A stretch of DNA of 64,000 bases from Merluccius polli (taxonomy: Eukaryota > Chordata > Actinopteri > Gadiformes > Merlucciidae). Every line of letters starts with the position of its first letter. Position 1 is the first letter of the stretch. The notes under the pieces are model-generated. The model made no database searches. It worked only from the letters and a program-made list of their open reading frames with translations, and was not told where the DNA came from. Location of the stretch: NCBI GenBank assembly GCA_030340625.1, contig JAOPHQ010001991.1:89501-153500 (forward strand), read 5' to 3'. Shown here piece after piece: positions 43,320 through 55,980 of the stretch. The position numbers and the translations under genes are program-made.

Positions 43320-44464
43320 ACACGGTGTTGAATTGAAACCTATACAGACACTTGTTTACTGTTTACTAGTGCTGGCCGAGGTTGCGTTGCTGTTAATAGC
43401 CAATTATGCGCTTACAGATCCCCGCTTCCAGCAACATGATTGGATGAAACAAATATGAAGGGAATGAAAAATAATTCCCCCCTCACCCAGATTTGGGCTC
43501 GTCTGCCATCAGACTTTAGATTAGTAATCTGAAGTCTGATTTGTGAGACTAGCGTCTATGTGACAGAATGTATTTTAGAGCATATTTCAAACTAAAAAAA
43601 TGTGCATGTTGTACTCTTAAGCCACATTATGCTTCATAAGGTCAATCATTTGAATTGAAAGTGTCAGCATAACAGGTGCTTATATTCCCCTAATGATGAA
43701 AGGATGCATTTTCTATTTTGGTTTCTGGTCATAAACCCACATTAAGCTTTCACTCTGAATTTGACAAAAGTAATTTTTTTCTGATGAAAACAAATTCTCT
43801 AACTCTGAGTTTTTCTGAGACCTAGACTTCATAACTGAGTGTATAAACAGATTAAAACATGGCATCAATATACTATTATAGGCCAAGCACAGAATAAAGC
43901 ACAAAAATGTACATACAAAGGTTTTCTCTCCTGAAAAAGGTTGAAGGCCCCTGTTCTACATGAATGACTGTTCACACAGGCTTAAAAGAAATTATATTGT
44001 TACAATAAGGAGGATAACATTAACCACAAACAACCAGAGTGTGATTAACCCCACCATAGCCTCATTCCCTGATAAGATAAGAACAACAGTTTAACTCACA
44101 TCCGCTACGGCTCGAGTTTGGCGGAAGAATTGTGACACAGCTTCTTGTACCTCAAACCTCATTGGTAATTGGCAAAGAACCAATGGAAAAGCTACATTAA
44201 ACTGGGGTCCTTCTGATTCTGTTTACATGTAGATAAACGTCTGCTTGTTGCAGCAGAATTGACATTGACACACTGGTAGGATTTTGAGGTGAGTGAACTT
44301 TTGTCAATTCAAGAAGAAGAGAAGAAGATATAACAGCAGAAAACCAACTGGGTTTGTGAGTCACAAAACGCTGCAGACCAAAATCCAAGTGAACTAGGGC
44401 CGGCCCTGTATATTTGAATATTCAAACTTAATTAAAATCCAATTCAATGTGTGTTGCTCTTTAC

Positions 44465-44841
44465 CTTCTCCGCAGCACCCGGACAAAGACCCTGGTTTAG
44501 TGAGTTTTTTCGATCCGCAGCAGTCTGCCATCAACACAGTGGAAGGACGTGTCATCGTTAATACACAATGTATTGAGTTTCATGTAGGAATGTCTTTAAA
44601 TGTCATACACCAGAGAGCCTCAAAGAAGACAACATACATGAAGGAGCTTGATTCTCATCCTCTTCACAGCACTTGGAGCACTTCTGAGTTTCTATACGAA
44701 GAAGAAGATCTCCGCAGCAGCAGTGTGTCTTTGGGTTGTACTGGCCGTCTCCACAACATATGCTGTCGTTTGATTCCTTGTGGAGGATCTTCTCACTGCC
44801 CAGATCTCCGCAGCACAACTGCCGGTCGACATTATAGGCCT
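44465..44841 (-). CDS. Galaxin-like cassette 7 (exon A 44841-44638, exon B 44524-44465)
   Basis: Last cassette of the gene. Exon A (204 nt): AYNVDRQLCCGDLGSEK, ESNDSICCGDGQYNPKTH, CCCGDLLLRIETQKCSKCC, ending at a CAT/GTATGT donor. Exon B (60 nt): after GATGGCAG the junction codon is TAC (Tyr), then CCGSKKLTKPGSLSGCCGE, with donor GTAAAG. There are 14 cysteines in 88 residues. Both exons run phase 1 to phase 1. Confidence 0.8.
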
Positions 44842-46387
44842 CTGTAAAAAACACATGGGTTCCTAGATTCAGCCATTGACTATATGCACTCTAATATTCT
44901 AGATCAGTAATCTTCAACCGTGGGTTCACAGAGGGAGGTACTTCAGCGGGTCTGCCAATTTGAAAAAATATTATTTAAAATTAAAGTAAGTTACTTAAAG
45001 TACGTGTCTATGTAATCTCGGATCCAGCAGTCCTACAATGTTATAGCAGACGTTCGGGGGGAGACGGCACAGAGCCTGGACCGGAAACCAATAACTGAAG
45101 GGGCGGAGTTACGCCCTGTTTCCAGTTTTGTTAGAGATATTTTATCGAAGAGAAACTGAGTCATTCAAGTAGATGAAGCTTTCAGAAGGAAATTTTAAGA
45201 AGTGTACTCCTAATAAGTGTATTCCTACAGTGGCCAGTGTCTACACAGTGTTGAATTGAAACCTATACAGACACTTGTTTACTGTTTACTAGTGCTGGCC
45301 GAGGTTGCGTTGCTGTTAATAGCCAATTATGCGCTTACAGATCCCCGCTTCCAGCAACATGATTGGATGAAACAAATATGAAGGGAATGAAAAATAATTG
45401 CCCCCTCACCCAGATTTGGGCTCGTCTGCCATCAGACTTTAGATTAGTAATCTGAAGTCTGATTTATGGGACTAGCGTCTATGTGACAGAATGTATTTTA
45501 GAGCATATTTCAAACTAAAAAAATGTGCATGTTGTACTCTTAAGCCACATTATGCTTCATAAGGTCAATCATTTGAATTGAAAGTGTCAGCATAACAGGT
45601 GCTTATATTCCCCTAATGATGAAAGGATGCATTTTCTATTTTGGTTTCTGGTCATAAACCCACATTAAGCTTTCACTCTGAATTTGACAAAAGTAACATT
45701 TTTCTGATGAAAACAAATTCTCTAACTCTGAGTTTTTCTGAGACCTAGACTTCATAACTGAGTGTATAAACAGATTAAAACATGGCATCAATATACTATT
45801 ATAGGCCAAGCACAGAATAAAGCACAAAAATGTACGTACAAAGGTTTTCTCTCCTGAAAAAGGTTGAAGGCCCCTGTTCTACATGAATGACTGTTCACAC
45901 AGGCTTAAAAGAAATTATATTGTTACAATAAGGAGGATAACATTAACCACAAACAACCAGAGTGTGATTAACCCCACCATAGCCTCATTCCCTGATAAGA
46001 TAAGAACAACAGTTTAACTCACATCCGCTACGGCTCGAGTTTGGCAGAAGAATTGTGACACAGCTTCTTGTACCTCAAACCTAATTGGTAATTGGCAAAG
46101 AACCAATAGAAAAGCGACATTAAACTGGGGTCCTTCTGATTCTGTTTACATGTAGACAAACGTCTGCTTGTTGCAGCAGAATTGACATTGACACACTGGT
46201 AGGATTTTGAAGTGAGTGAACTTTTGTCAATTCAAGAAGAAGAGAAGAAGATATAACAGCAGAAAACCAACTGGGTTTGTGAGTCACAAAACGCTGCAGA
46301 CCAAAATCCAAGTGAACTAGGGCCGGCCCTGAATATTTGAATATTCAAACTTAATTAAAATCCAATTCAATGTGTGTTGCTCTTTAC

Positions 46388-46763
46388 CTTCTCCGCAGCA
46401 CCCGGACAAAGACCCTGGTTTAGTGAGTTTTTTCGATCCGCAGCAGGCTGCCATCAACACAGTGGAAGGTGTGTCATCGTTAATACATAATGTATTGAGT
46501 TTCATGTAGGAATGTCTTTAAATGTCATACACCAAAGAGCCTCAAAGAAGACAACATACATGAAGGAGCTTGATTCTCATCCTCTTCACAGCACTTGGAG
46601 CACTTCCGAGTTTCTATACGAAGAAGAAGATCTCCGCAGCAGCAGTGTGTCTTTGGGTTGTACTGGCCGTCTCCACAACATATGCTGTCATTTGATTCCT
46701 TGTGGAGGATCTTCTCACTGCCCAGATCTCCGCAGCACAACTGCCGGTCGACATAATTGGCCT
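46388..46763 (-). CDS. Galaxin-like cassette 6 (exon A 46763-46560, exon B 46447-46388)
   Basis: Same two-exon design, 204 + 60 nt. Differences from cassette 7: ANYVDRQ at the start, ETRKCSK instead of ETQKCSK, and junction codon TCC (Ser) before CCGSKK. No stop or frameshift was seen. Confidence 0.8.
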
Positions 46764-48309
46764 CTGTAAAAAACACATGGGTTCCTAGATTCAGCCATTG
46801 ACTATATGCACTCTAATATTCTAGATCAGTGATCTTCAACCGTGGGTTCACAGAGGGAGGTACTTCAGCGGGTCTGCCAATTTGAAAAAATATTATTTAA
46901 AATTAAATTAAGTTACTTAAAGTACGTGTCTATGTAATCTCGGATCCAGCAGTCCTACAATGTTATAGCAGACGTTCGGGGGGAGACGGCACAGAGCCTG
47001 GACCGGAAACCAATAACTGAAGGGGCGGAGTTACGCCCTGTTTCCAGTTTTGTTAGAGATATTTTATCGAAGAGAAACTGAGTCATTCAAGTAGATGAAG
47101 CTTTCAGAAGGAAATTTTAAGAAGTGTACTCCTAATAAGTGTATTCCTACAGTGGCCAGTGTCTACACAGTGTTGAATTGAAACCTATACAGACACTTGT
47201 TTACTGTTTACTAGTGCTGGCCGAGGTTGCGTTGCTGTTAATAGCCAATTATGCGCTTACAGATCCCCGCTTCCAGCAACATGATTGGATGAAACAAATA
47301 TGAAGGGAATGAAAAATAATTGCCCCCTCACCCAGATTTGGGCTCGTCTGCCATCAGACTTTAGATTAGTAATCTGAAGTCTGATTTGTGAGACTAGCGT
47401 CTATGTGACAGAATGTATTTTAGAGCATATTTCAAACTAAAAAAATGTGCATGTTGTACTCTTAAGCCACATTATGCTTCATAAGGTCAATCATTTGAAT
47501 TGAAAGTGTCAGCATAACAGGTGCTTATATTCCCCTAATGATGAAAGGATGCATTTTCTATTTTGGTTTCTGGTCATAAACCCACATTAAGCTTTCACTC
47601 TGAATTTGACAAAAGTAACATTTTTCTGATGAAAACAAATTCTCTAACTCTGAGTTTTTCTGAGACCTAGACTTCATAACTGAGTGTATAAACAGATTAA
47701 AACATGGCATCAATATACTATTATAGGCCAAGCACAGAATAAAGCACAAAAATGTACGTACAAAGGTTTTCTCTCCTGAAAAAGGTTGAAGGCCCCTGTT
47801 CTACATGAATGACTGTTCACACAGGCTTAAAAGAAATTATATTGTTACAATAAGGAGGATAACATTAACCACAAACAACCAGAGTGTGATTAACCCCACC
47901 ATAGCCTCATTCCCTGATAAGATAAGAACAACAGTTTAACTCACATCCGCTACGGCTCGAGTTTGGCAGAAGAATTGTGACACAGCTTCTTGTACCTCAA
48001 ACCTAATTGGTAATTGGCAAAGAACCAATAGAAAAGCGACATTAAACTGGGGTCCTTCTGATTCTGTTTACATGTAGACAAACGTCTGCTTGTTGCAGCA
48101 GAATTGACATTGACACACTGGTAGGATTTTGAAGTGAGTGAACTTTTGTCAATTCAAGAAGAAGAGAAGAAGATATAACAGCAGAAAACCAACTGGGTTT
48201 GTGAGTCACAAAACGCTGCAGACCAAAATCCAAGTGAACTAGGGCCGGCCCTGAATATTTGAATATTCAAACTTAATTAAAATCCAATTCAATGTGTGTT
48301 GCTCTTTAC

Positions 48310-48685
48310 CTTCTCCGCAGCACCCGGACAAAGACCCTGGTTTAGTGAGTTTTTTCGATCCGCAGCAGGCTGCCATCAACACAGTGGAAGGTGTGTCATC
48401 GTTAATACATAATGTATTGAGTTTCATGTAGGAATGTCTTTAAATGTCATACACCAAAGAGCCTCAAAGAAGACAACATACATGAAGGAGCTTGATTCTC
48501 ATCCTCTTCACAGCACTTGGAGCACTTCCGAGTTTCTATACGAAGAAGAAGATCTCCGCAGCAGCAGTGTGTCTTTGGGTTGTACTGGCCGTCTCCACAA
48601 CATATGCTGTCATTTGATTCCTTGTGGAGGATCTTCTCACTGCCCAGATCTCCGCAGCACAACTGCCGGTCGACATAATAGGCCT
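48310..48685 (-). CDS. Galaxin-like cassette 5 (exon A 48685-48482, exon B 48369-48310)
   Basis: Almost identical to cassette 6 at DNA level, including the introns. AYYVDRQ and ETRKCSK are the visible residue marks. It is open in both exons. Confidence 0.8.
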
Positions 48686-50229
48686 CTGTAAAAAACACAT
48701 GGGTTCCTAGATTCAGCCATTGACTATATGCACTCTAATATTCTAGATCAGTGATCTTCAACCGTGGGTTCACAGAGGGAGGTACTTCAGCGGGTCTGCC
48801 AATTTGAAAAAATATTATTTAAAATTAAATTAAGTTACTTAAAGTACGTGTCTATGTAATCTCGGATCCAGCAGTCCTACAATGTTATAGCAGACGTTCG
48901 GGGGGAGACGGCACAGAGCCTGGACCGGAAACCAATAACTGAAGGGGCGGAGTTACGCCCTGTTTCCAGTTTTGTTAGAGATATTTTATCGAAGAGAAAC
49001 TGAGTCATGCAAGTAGATGAAGCTTTCAGAAGGAAATTTTAAGAAGTGTACTCCTAATAAGTGTATTCCTACAGTGGCCAGTGTCTACACAGTGTTGAAT
49101 TGAAACCTATACAGACACTTGTTTACTGTTTACTAGTGCTGGCCGAGGTTGCGTTGCTGTTAATAGCCAATTATGCGCTTACAGATCCCCGCTTCCAGCA
49201 ACATGATTGGATGAAACAAATATGAAGGCAATGAAAAATAATTGCCCCCTCAACCAGATTTGAGCTCGCCTGCCATCAGACTTTAGATTAGTAATCTAAA
49301 GTCTGATTTGTGAGACTAGCGTCTATGTGACAATGTGTTTTAGAGCATATTTCAAACTAAAAAAATGTGCATGTTGTACTCTTAAGCCACATTATGCTTC
49401 ATAAGGTCAATCATTTGAATTGAAAGTGTCAGCATAACAGGTGCTTATATTCCCCTAATGATGAAAGGATGCATTTTCTATTTTGGTTTCTGGTCATAAA
49501 CCCACATTAAGCTTTCACTCTGAATTTGACAAAAGTAACATTTTTCTGATGAAAACAAATTATCTAACTTTGACTTTTTCTGAGACATAGACTTCATAAC
49601 TGAGTGTACAAACAGATTAAAACATGGCATCAATATACTATTAAAGGCCAAGCACAGAATAAAGCACAAAAATGTACGTACAAAGGTTTTCTCTCCTGAA
49701 AAAGGTTGAAGGCCCCTGTTCTACATGAATGACTGTTCACACAGGCTTAAAATAAATTATATTGTTACAATAAGGAGGATAACATTAACCACAAACAACC
49801 AGAGTGTGATTAACCCCACCATAGCCTCATTCCCTGATAAGATAGGAACAACAGTTTAACTCACATCCGCTACGGCTCAAGTTTGGCGGAAGAATTGTGA
49901 CACAGCTTCTTGTACCTCAAACCTCATTGGTAATTGGCAAAGAACCAATAGAAAAGCGACATTAAACTGGGGTTCTTCTGATTCTGTTTACATGTAGACA
50001 AACGTCTGCTTGTTGCAGCAGAATTGACATTGACACACTGGTAGGATTTTGAGGTGAGTGAACTTTTGTCAATTCAAGAAGAAGAGAAGAAGATATAACA
50101 GCAGCAAACCAACTGGGTTTGTGAGTCACAAAACGCTGCAGACCAAAATCCAAGTGAACTAGGGCCGGCCCTGAATATTTGAATATTCAAACTTAATTAA
50201 AATCCAATTCAATGTGTGTTGCTCTTTAC

Positions 50230-50606
50230 CTTCTCCGCAGCACCCGGACAAAGACCCTGGTTTAGTGAGTTTTTTCGATCCGCAGCAGGCTGCCATCAAA
50301 ACAGTGGAAGGACGTGTCATCGTTAATACACAATGTATTGAGTTTCATGTAGGAATGTCTTTAAATGTCATACACCAGAGAGCCTCAAAGAAGACGACAT
50401 ACATGAAGGAGCTTGATTCTCATCCTCTTCACAGCACTTGGAGCACTTCTGAGTTTCTATACGAAGAAGAAGATCTCCGCAGCAGCAGTGTGTCTTTGGG
50501 TTGTACTGGCCGTCTCCACAACATATGCTGTCGTTGGATTCCTTGTGGAGGATCTTCTCACTGCCCAGATCTCCGCAGCACAACTGCCGGTCGACATTAT
50601 AGGCCT
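50230..50606 (-). CDS. Galaxin-like cassette 4 (exon A 50606-50403, exon B 50289-50230)
   Basis: AYNVDRQLCCGDLG type, ETQKCSK, junction Ser, KPGSLSG in exon B. The exons are 204 and 60 nt. The surrounding intron carries an extra segment of about 240 bp (50725-50968) absent from cassettes 5-7. Confidence 0.8.
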
Positions 50607-52357
50607 CTGTAGAAAACACATGGGTTCCTAGATTCAGCCATTGACTATATGCACTCTAATATTCTAGATCAGTGATCTTCAACCGGGTTCACAGAGGGAG
50701 GTACTTCAGGGGGTCCGCCAATTTGAAAAAATAAAATATGGAAAAAATAAAAATTACACAACAAGTAGGGTGCAGGATTATACCATGAGGTATTGTTTTT
50801 TTTATCAGTTAAATGCAAATAAAGGTATAATATGTACGATTTTCGAGTTCACCTGATCCTCACCCCTCCCTCTCCTTATTCTCTCCAAACCCTGCCCACC
50901 CAAAAAGTGAGGCTTGCTAATAAAAACCATTAACCACAACTCACAACTAACCTAGATCCCGGTAGCCTTAAAGTACGTGTCTATGTAATCTCGGATCCAG
51001 CAGTCCTACAATGTTATAGCAGACGTTCGGGGGGGGGAACGGCACAGAGCCTGGACCGGAAACCAATAACTGAAGGGGCGGAGTTACGCACTGTTTCCAC
51101 TTTTGTTAGAGATATTTTATCGAAGAGAAACTGATTCATGCAAGTAGATGAAGCTTTCAGAAGGAAATTTTAAGAAGTGTGCTCCTAATAAGTGTATTCC
51201 TACAGTGGCCAGTGTCTACACAGTGTTGAATTGAAACCTATACAGACACTTGTTTACTGTTTACTAGTGCTGGCCGAGGTTGCGTCGCTGTTAATAGCCA
51301 ATTATGCGCTTACAGATCCCCGCTTCCAGCAACATGATTGGATGAAACAAATATGAAGGCAATGAAAAATAATTGCCCCCTCACCCAGATTTGAGCTCGT
51401 CTGCCATCAGACTTTAGATTAGTAATGTAAAGTCTGATTTGTGAGACTAGCGTCTATGTGACAGAATGTGTTTTAGAGCATATTTCAAACTCAAAAAATG
51501 TGCATGTTGTACTCTTAAGCCACATTATGCTTCATAAGGTCAATCATTTGAATTGAAAGTGTCAGCATAACAGCTGTTTATATTCCCCTAATAATGAAAG
51601 AATGCATTTTCTATTTTGGTTTCTGGTCATAAACCCACATTAAGCTTTCACTCTGAATTTGACAAAAGTAACATTTTTCTGATGAAAACAAATTCTCTAA
51701 CTCTGAGTTTTTCTGAGACCTAGACTTCATAACTGAGTGTATAAACAGAACATGGCATCAATATACTATTATAGGCCAAGCACAGAATAAAGCACAAAAA
51801 TGTACGTACAAAGGTTTTCTCTCCTGAAAAAGGTTGAAGGCACCTGTTCTACATGAATGACTGTTCACACAGGCTTAAAAGAAATTATATTGTTACAATA
51901 AGGAGGATAACATTAACCACAAACAACCAGAGTGTGATTAACCCCACCATAGTGTCATTCCCTGATAAGATAAGAACAACAGTTTAACTCACATCCGCTA
52001 CGGCTCGAGTTTGGCAGAAGAATTGTGACACAGCTTCTTGTACCTCAAACCTCATTGGTAATTGGCAAAGAACCAATAGAAAAGCGACATTAAACTGGGG
52101 TCCTTCTGATTCTGTTTACATGTAGACAAACGTCTGCTTGTTGCAGCAGAATTGACATTGACACACTGGTAGGATTTTGAGGTGAGTGAACTTTTGTCAA
52201 TTCAAGAAGAAGAGAAGAAGATATAACAGCAGAAAACCAACTGGGTTTTTGAGTCACAAAACATTGCAGACCAAAATCCAAGTGTACTAGGGCCGGCCCT
52301 GAATATTTGAATATTCAAACTCAATTAAAATCCAATTCAATGTGTGTTGCTCTTTAC

Positions 52358-52733
52358 CTTCTCCGCAGCACCCGGACAAAGACCGTGGTTTAGTGAGTTT
52401 TTTCGATCCGCAGCAGGCTGCCATCAACACAGTGGAAGGCGTGTCATCGTTAATACACAATGTATTGAGTTTCATGTAGGAATGTCTTTAAATGTCATAC
52501 ACCAGAGAGCCTCAAAGAAGACGACATACATGAAGGAGCTTGATTCTCATCCTCTTCACAACACTTGGAGCACTTCTGAGTTTCTATACGAAGAAGAAGA
52601 TCTCCGCAGCAGCAGTGTGTCTTTGGGTTGTACTGGCCGTCTCCACAACATATGCTGTCGTTGGATTCCTTGTGGAGGATCTTCTCACTGCCCAGATGTC
52701 CGCAGCACAACTGCCGGTCAACATTATAGGCCT
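52358..52733 (-). CDS. Galaxin-like cassette 3 (exon A 52733-52530, exon B 52417-52358)
   Basis: Carries CCGHLG where most copies have CCGDLG, and KPRSLSG in exon B. Splice sites and phases are intact. Confidence 0.8.
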
Positions 52734-53577
52734 CTGTAAAAAAACACATGGGTTCCTAGATTCAGCCATTGACTATATGCACTCTAATATTCTCGATCAG
52801 TGATCTTCAACCGGGTTTCAGGGGGTCCGCCAATTTGAAAAAATATTATTTAAAATTAAAGTAAGTTACTTAAAGTACATGTCTATGTAATCTCGGATCC
52901 AGCAGTCCTACAATGTTATGGCAGACGTTCGGGGGGAGACGGCACAGAGCCTGGACCGGAAACCAATAACTGAAGGGGCGGAGTTATGCCTTGTTTCCAG
53001 TTTTGTTAGAGATATTTTATCGAAAAGAAACTGATTCATGCAAGTAGATGAAGCTTTCAGAAGGAAATTTTAAGAAGTGTACTCCTAATAAGTGTATTCC
53101 TACAGTGGCCAGTGTCTACACAGTGTTGAATTGAAACCTATACAGACACTTGTTTACTGTTTACTAGTGCTGGCCGAGGTTGCTTTGCTGTTAATAGCCA
53201 ATTATGCGCTTACAGATCCCCGCTTCCAGCAACATGATTGGATGAAACAAATATGAAGGGAATGAAAAATAATTGCCCCCTCACCCAGATTTGAGCTCGC
53301 GACTAGCGTCTATGTGACAGAATGTGTTTTAGAGCATATTTCAAACTAAAAAAATGTGCATGTTGTACTCTTAAGCCACATTATGCTTCATAAGGTCAAT
53401 CATTTGAATTGAAAGTGTCAGCATAACAGGTGCTTATATTCCCCTAATGATGAAAGGATGCATTTTCTATTTTGGTTTCTGGTCATAAACCCACATTAAG
53501 CTTTCACTCTGAATTTGACAAAAGTAACATTTTTCTGATGAAAACAAATTCTCTAACTCTGAGTTTTTCTGAGACCT

Positions 53578-54306
53578 GGGGGGTATTGCACAAAACTAGG
53601 ATAAGGGATTAAGCCGGGATATGTTTACGGATTTAGGTTATCCTGGCTACATTTTAGCCTCAAGTCGGTTGCATGAAAGCGGCTCAAACTTATCCCGGCT
53701 AAGTTACCATGGTGATTTATTCTCCGCGGCTAGCCTGCTCCCGACCAGGCTAAAAGCCAGGCTAAGCTTAATCCTAGTGATTCACCTGTATTTACACCGT
53801 CAATCCTGTGAGGAATTAATGTGTTTTACAGCATGTGCATGGTCTTTCTAAGTATGTTGCATCATTTTAATTATCCCGAATTACAATATTACATATACCC
53901 TAGTCATTTCTCATTTCATTTAAATCTGTTGGCTGTTTTTTATATTGATTCGTGTTATTACTCAGGCCAACACAGTTAAAGTCTATATTTTTTCATACTA
54001 TGACACATTTACGTTTGTGTTTATGAAAGTCCGCCTTTATTACGCAACTGCAGCGCATTTGGAAATGTCAACAAACAGATGAGCGCAACGCTTATGTCAT
54101 ATGTATAAAATGTATTTTAATCACACAGTCGAACCTTTGCAACATGTGAAACAGCCCATTGGCTACCATGCATAATAAGCTGTTTTACATTTCAAATCGC
54201 GCAGACGTCACCAAGTCCGAACCCGACCCGGCCCGTCGGGTACCCTCGGGTCCCGTCGGGTCCCCTCGGGTCCCGTCGGGCTTGGGTCGGGTATCCAATA
54301 AGGAGC
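53578..54306. mobile_element. Insertion/rearrangement inside the array
   Basis: Foreign sequence starts with GGGGTATTGCACAAAACTAG, which resembles PIF/Harbinger-type fish termini. It ends in repeated TCGGGTCCC motifs (54235-54290). The repeat unit then restarts at an earlier point, so about 270 bp (53308-53577) is present again after 54340. Terminal inverted repeats do not match, so it is not a clean insertion. Confidence 0.5.
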
Positions 54307-55259
54307 TGTCATCAGACTTTAGATTAGTAATCTAAAGTCTGATTTGTGAGACTAGCGTCTATGTGACAGAATGTGTTTTAGAGCATATTTCAAACTAAAA
54401 AAATGTGCATGTTGTACTCTTAAGCCACATTATGCTTCATAAGGTCAATCATTTGAATTGAAAGTGTCAGCATAACAGCTGTTTATATTCCCCTAATAAT
54501 GAAAGAATGCATTTTCTATTTTGGTTTCTGGTCATAAACCCACATTAAGTTTTCACTCTGAATTTGACAAAAGTAACATTTTTCTGATGAAAACAAATTC
54601 TCTAACTCTGAGTTTTTCTGAGACCTAGACTTCATAACTGAGTGTATAAACAGAACATGGCATCAATATACTATTATAGGCCAAGCACAGAATAAAGCAC
54701 AAAAATGTACGTACAAAGGTTTTCTCTCCTGAAAAAGGTTGAAGGCACCTGTTCTACATGAATGACTGTTCACACAGGCTTAAAAGAAATTATATTGTTA
54801 CAATAAGGAGGATAACATTAACCACAAACAACCAGAGTGTGATTAAACCCACCATAGCCTCATTCCCTGATAAGATAAGAACAACAGTTTAACTCACATC
54901 CGCTACGGCTCGAGTTTGGCAGAAGAATTGTGACACAGCTTCTTGTACCTCAAACCTCATTGGTAATTGGCAAAGAACCAATAGAAAAGCTACATTAAAC
55001 TGGGGTCCTTCAGATTCTGTTTACATGTAGACAAACGTCTGCTTGTTGCAACAGAATTGACATTGATACACTGGTAGGATTTTGAGGTGAGTGAACTTTT
55101 GTCAATTCAAGAAGAAGAGAAGATATAACAGCAGAAAACCAACTGGGTTTGTGAGTCACAAAACGCTGCAGACCAAAATCCAAGTGAACTAGGGCCGGCC
55201 CTGAATATTTGAATATTCAAACTCAATTAAAATCCAATTCAATGTGTGTTGCTCTTTAC

Positions 55260-55636
55260 CTTCTCCGCAGCACCCGGACAAAGACCGTGGTTTAGTGAGT
55301 TTTTTCGATCCGCAGCAGTCTGCCATCAACACAGTGGAAGGACGTGTCATCGTTAATACACAATGTATTGAGTTTCATGTAGGAATGTCTTTAAATGTCA
55401 TACACCAGAGAGCCTCAAAGAAGACGACATACATGAAGGAGCTTGATTCTCATCCTCTTCACAGCACTTAGAGCACTTCTGAGTTTCTATACGAAGAAGA
55501 AGATCTCCGCAGCAGCAGTGTGTCTTTGGGTTGTACTGGCCGTCTCCACAACATATGCTGTCGTTGGATTCCTTGTGGAGGATCTTCTCACTGCCCAGAT
55601 CTCCGCAGCACAACTGCCGGTCGACATTATAGGCCT
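55260..55636 (-). CDS. Galaxin-like cassette 2 (exon A 55636-55433, exon B 55319-55260)
   Basis: AYNVDRQLCCGDLG type. Junction codon is TAC (Tyr) and exon B has KPRSLSG. A silent TCC to TCT change is seen in the KCSKCC motif. Lengths are unchanged. Confidence 0.8.
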
Positions 55637-55980
55637 CTGTAAAAAACACATGGGTTCCTAGATTCAGCCATTGACTATATGCACTCTAATATTCTAGATC
55701 AGTGATCTTCAACCGGGGGTTCACAGAGGGAGGTACTTCAGGGGGTCCGCCAATTTGAAAAAATAGAATATGGAGAGAAAAAGAATTACACAACATGTAG
55801 GTTGCACGCTTATACCATGAGGTATTGTTTTTTTAATCAGTTAAATGCAATTAAAAGGTAGTGGGTGGGTTTGTGAGTCACAAAATGCTGCAGACAAAAA
55901 TCCAAGTGTACTAGGGCCGGCCCTGAATATTTGAATATTCAAACTCAATTAAAATCCAATCAATGTGTGTTGCTCTTTAC

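Noticed and set aside
43258..43458. Plus-strand hydrophobic 66-codon frame resembling a membrane protein
   Set aside because: It is antisense to the truncated galaxin exon and the adjacent intron. Hydrophobicity arises from reversed Lys/Asn/Glu codons.
43713..44388. 63-codon minus-strand frames repeated in every unit (43713-43904, 44197-44388 and equivalents)
   Set aside because: They fall in the intron between cassettes, show no cysteine pattern and lack splice sites. Repetition is explained by the unit duplication.
44449..44847. Plus-strand frames repeated in each array unit (up to 132 codons, for example in units at 44.4, 50.2 and 55.9 kb)
   Set aside because: Antisense of galaxin exons A and B. 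They are conserved only because the units are recent duplicates. Frame breaks differ between copies, whereas the minus-strand exons stay intact.
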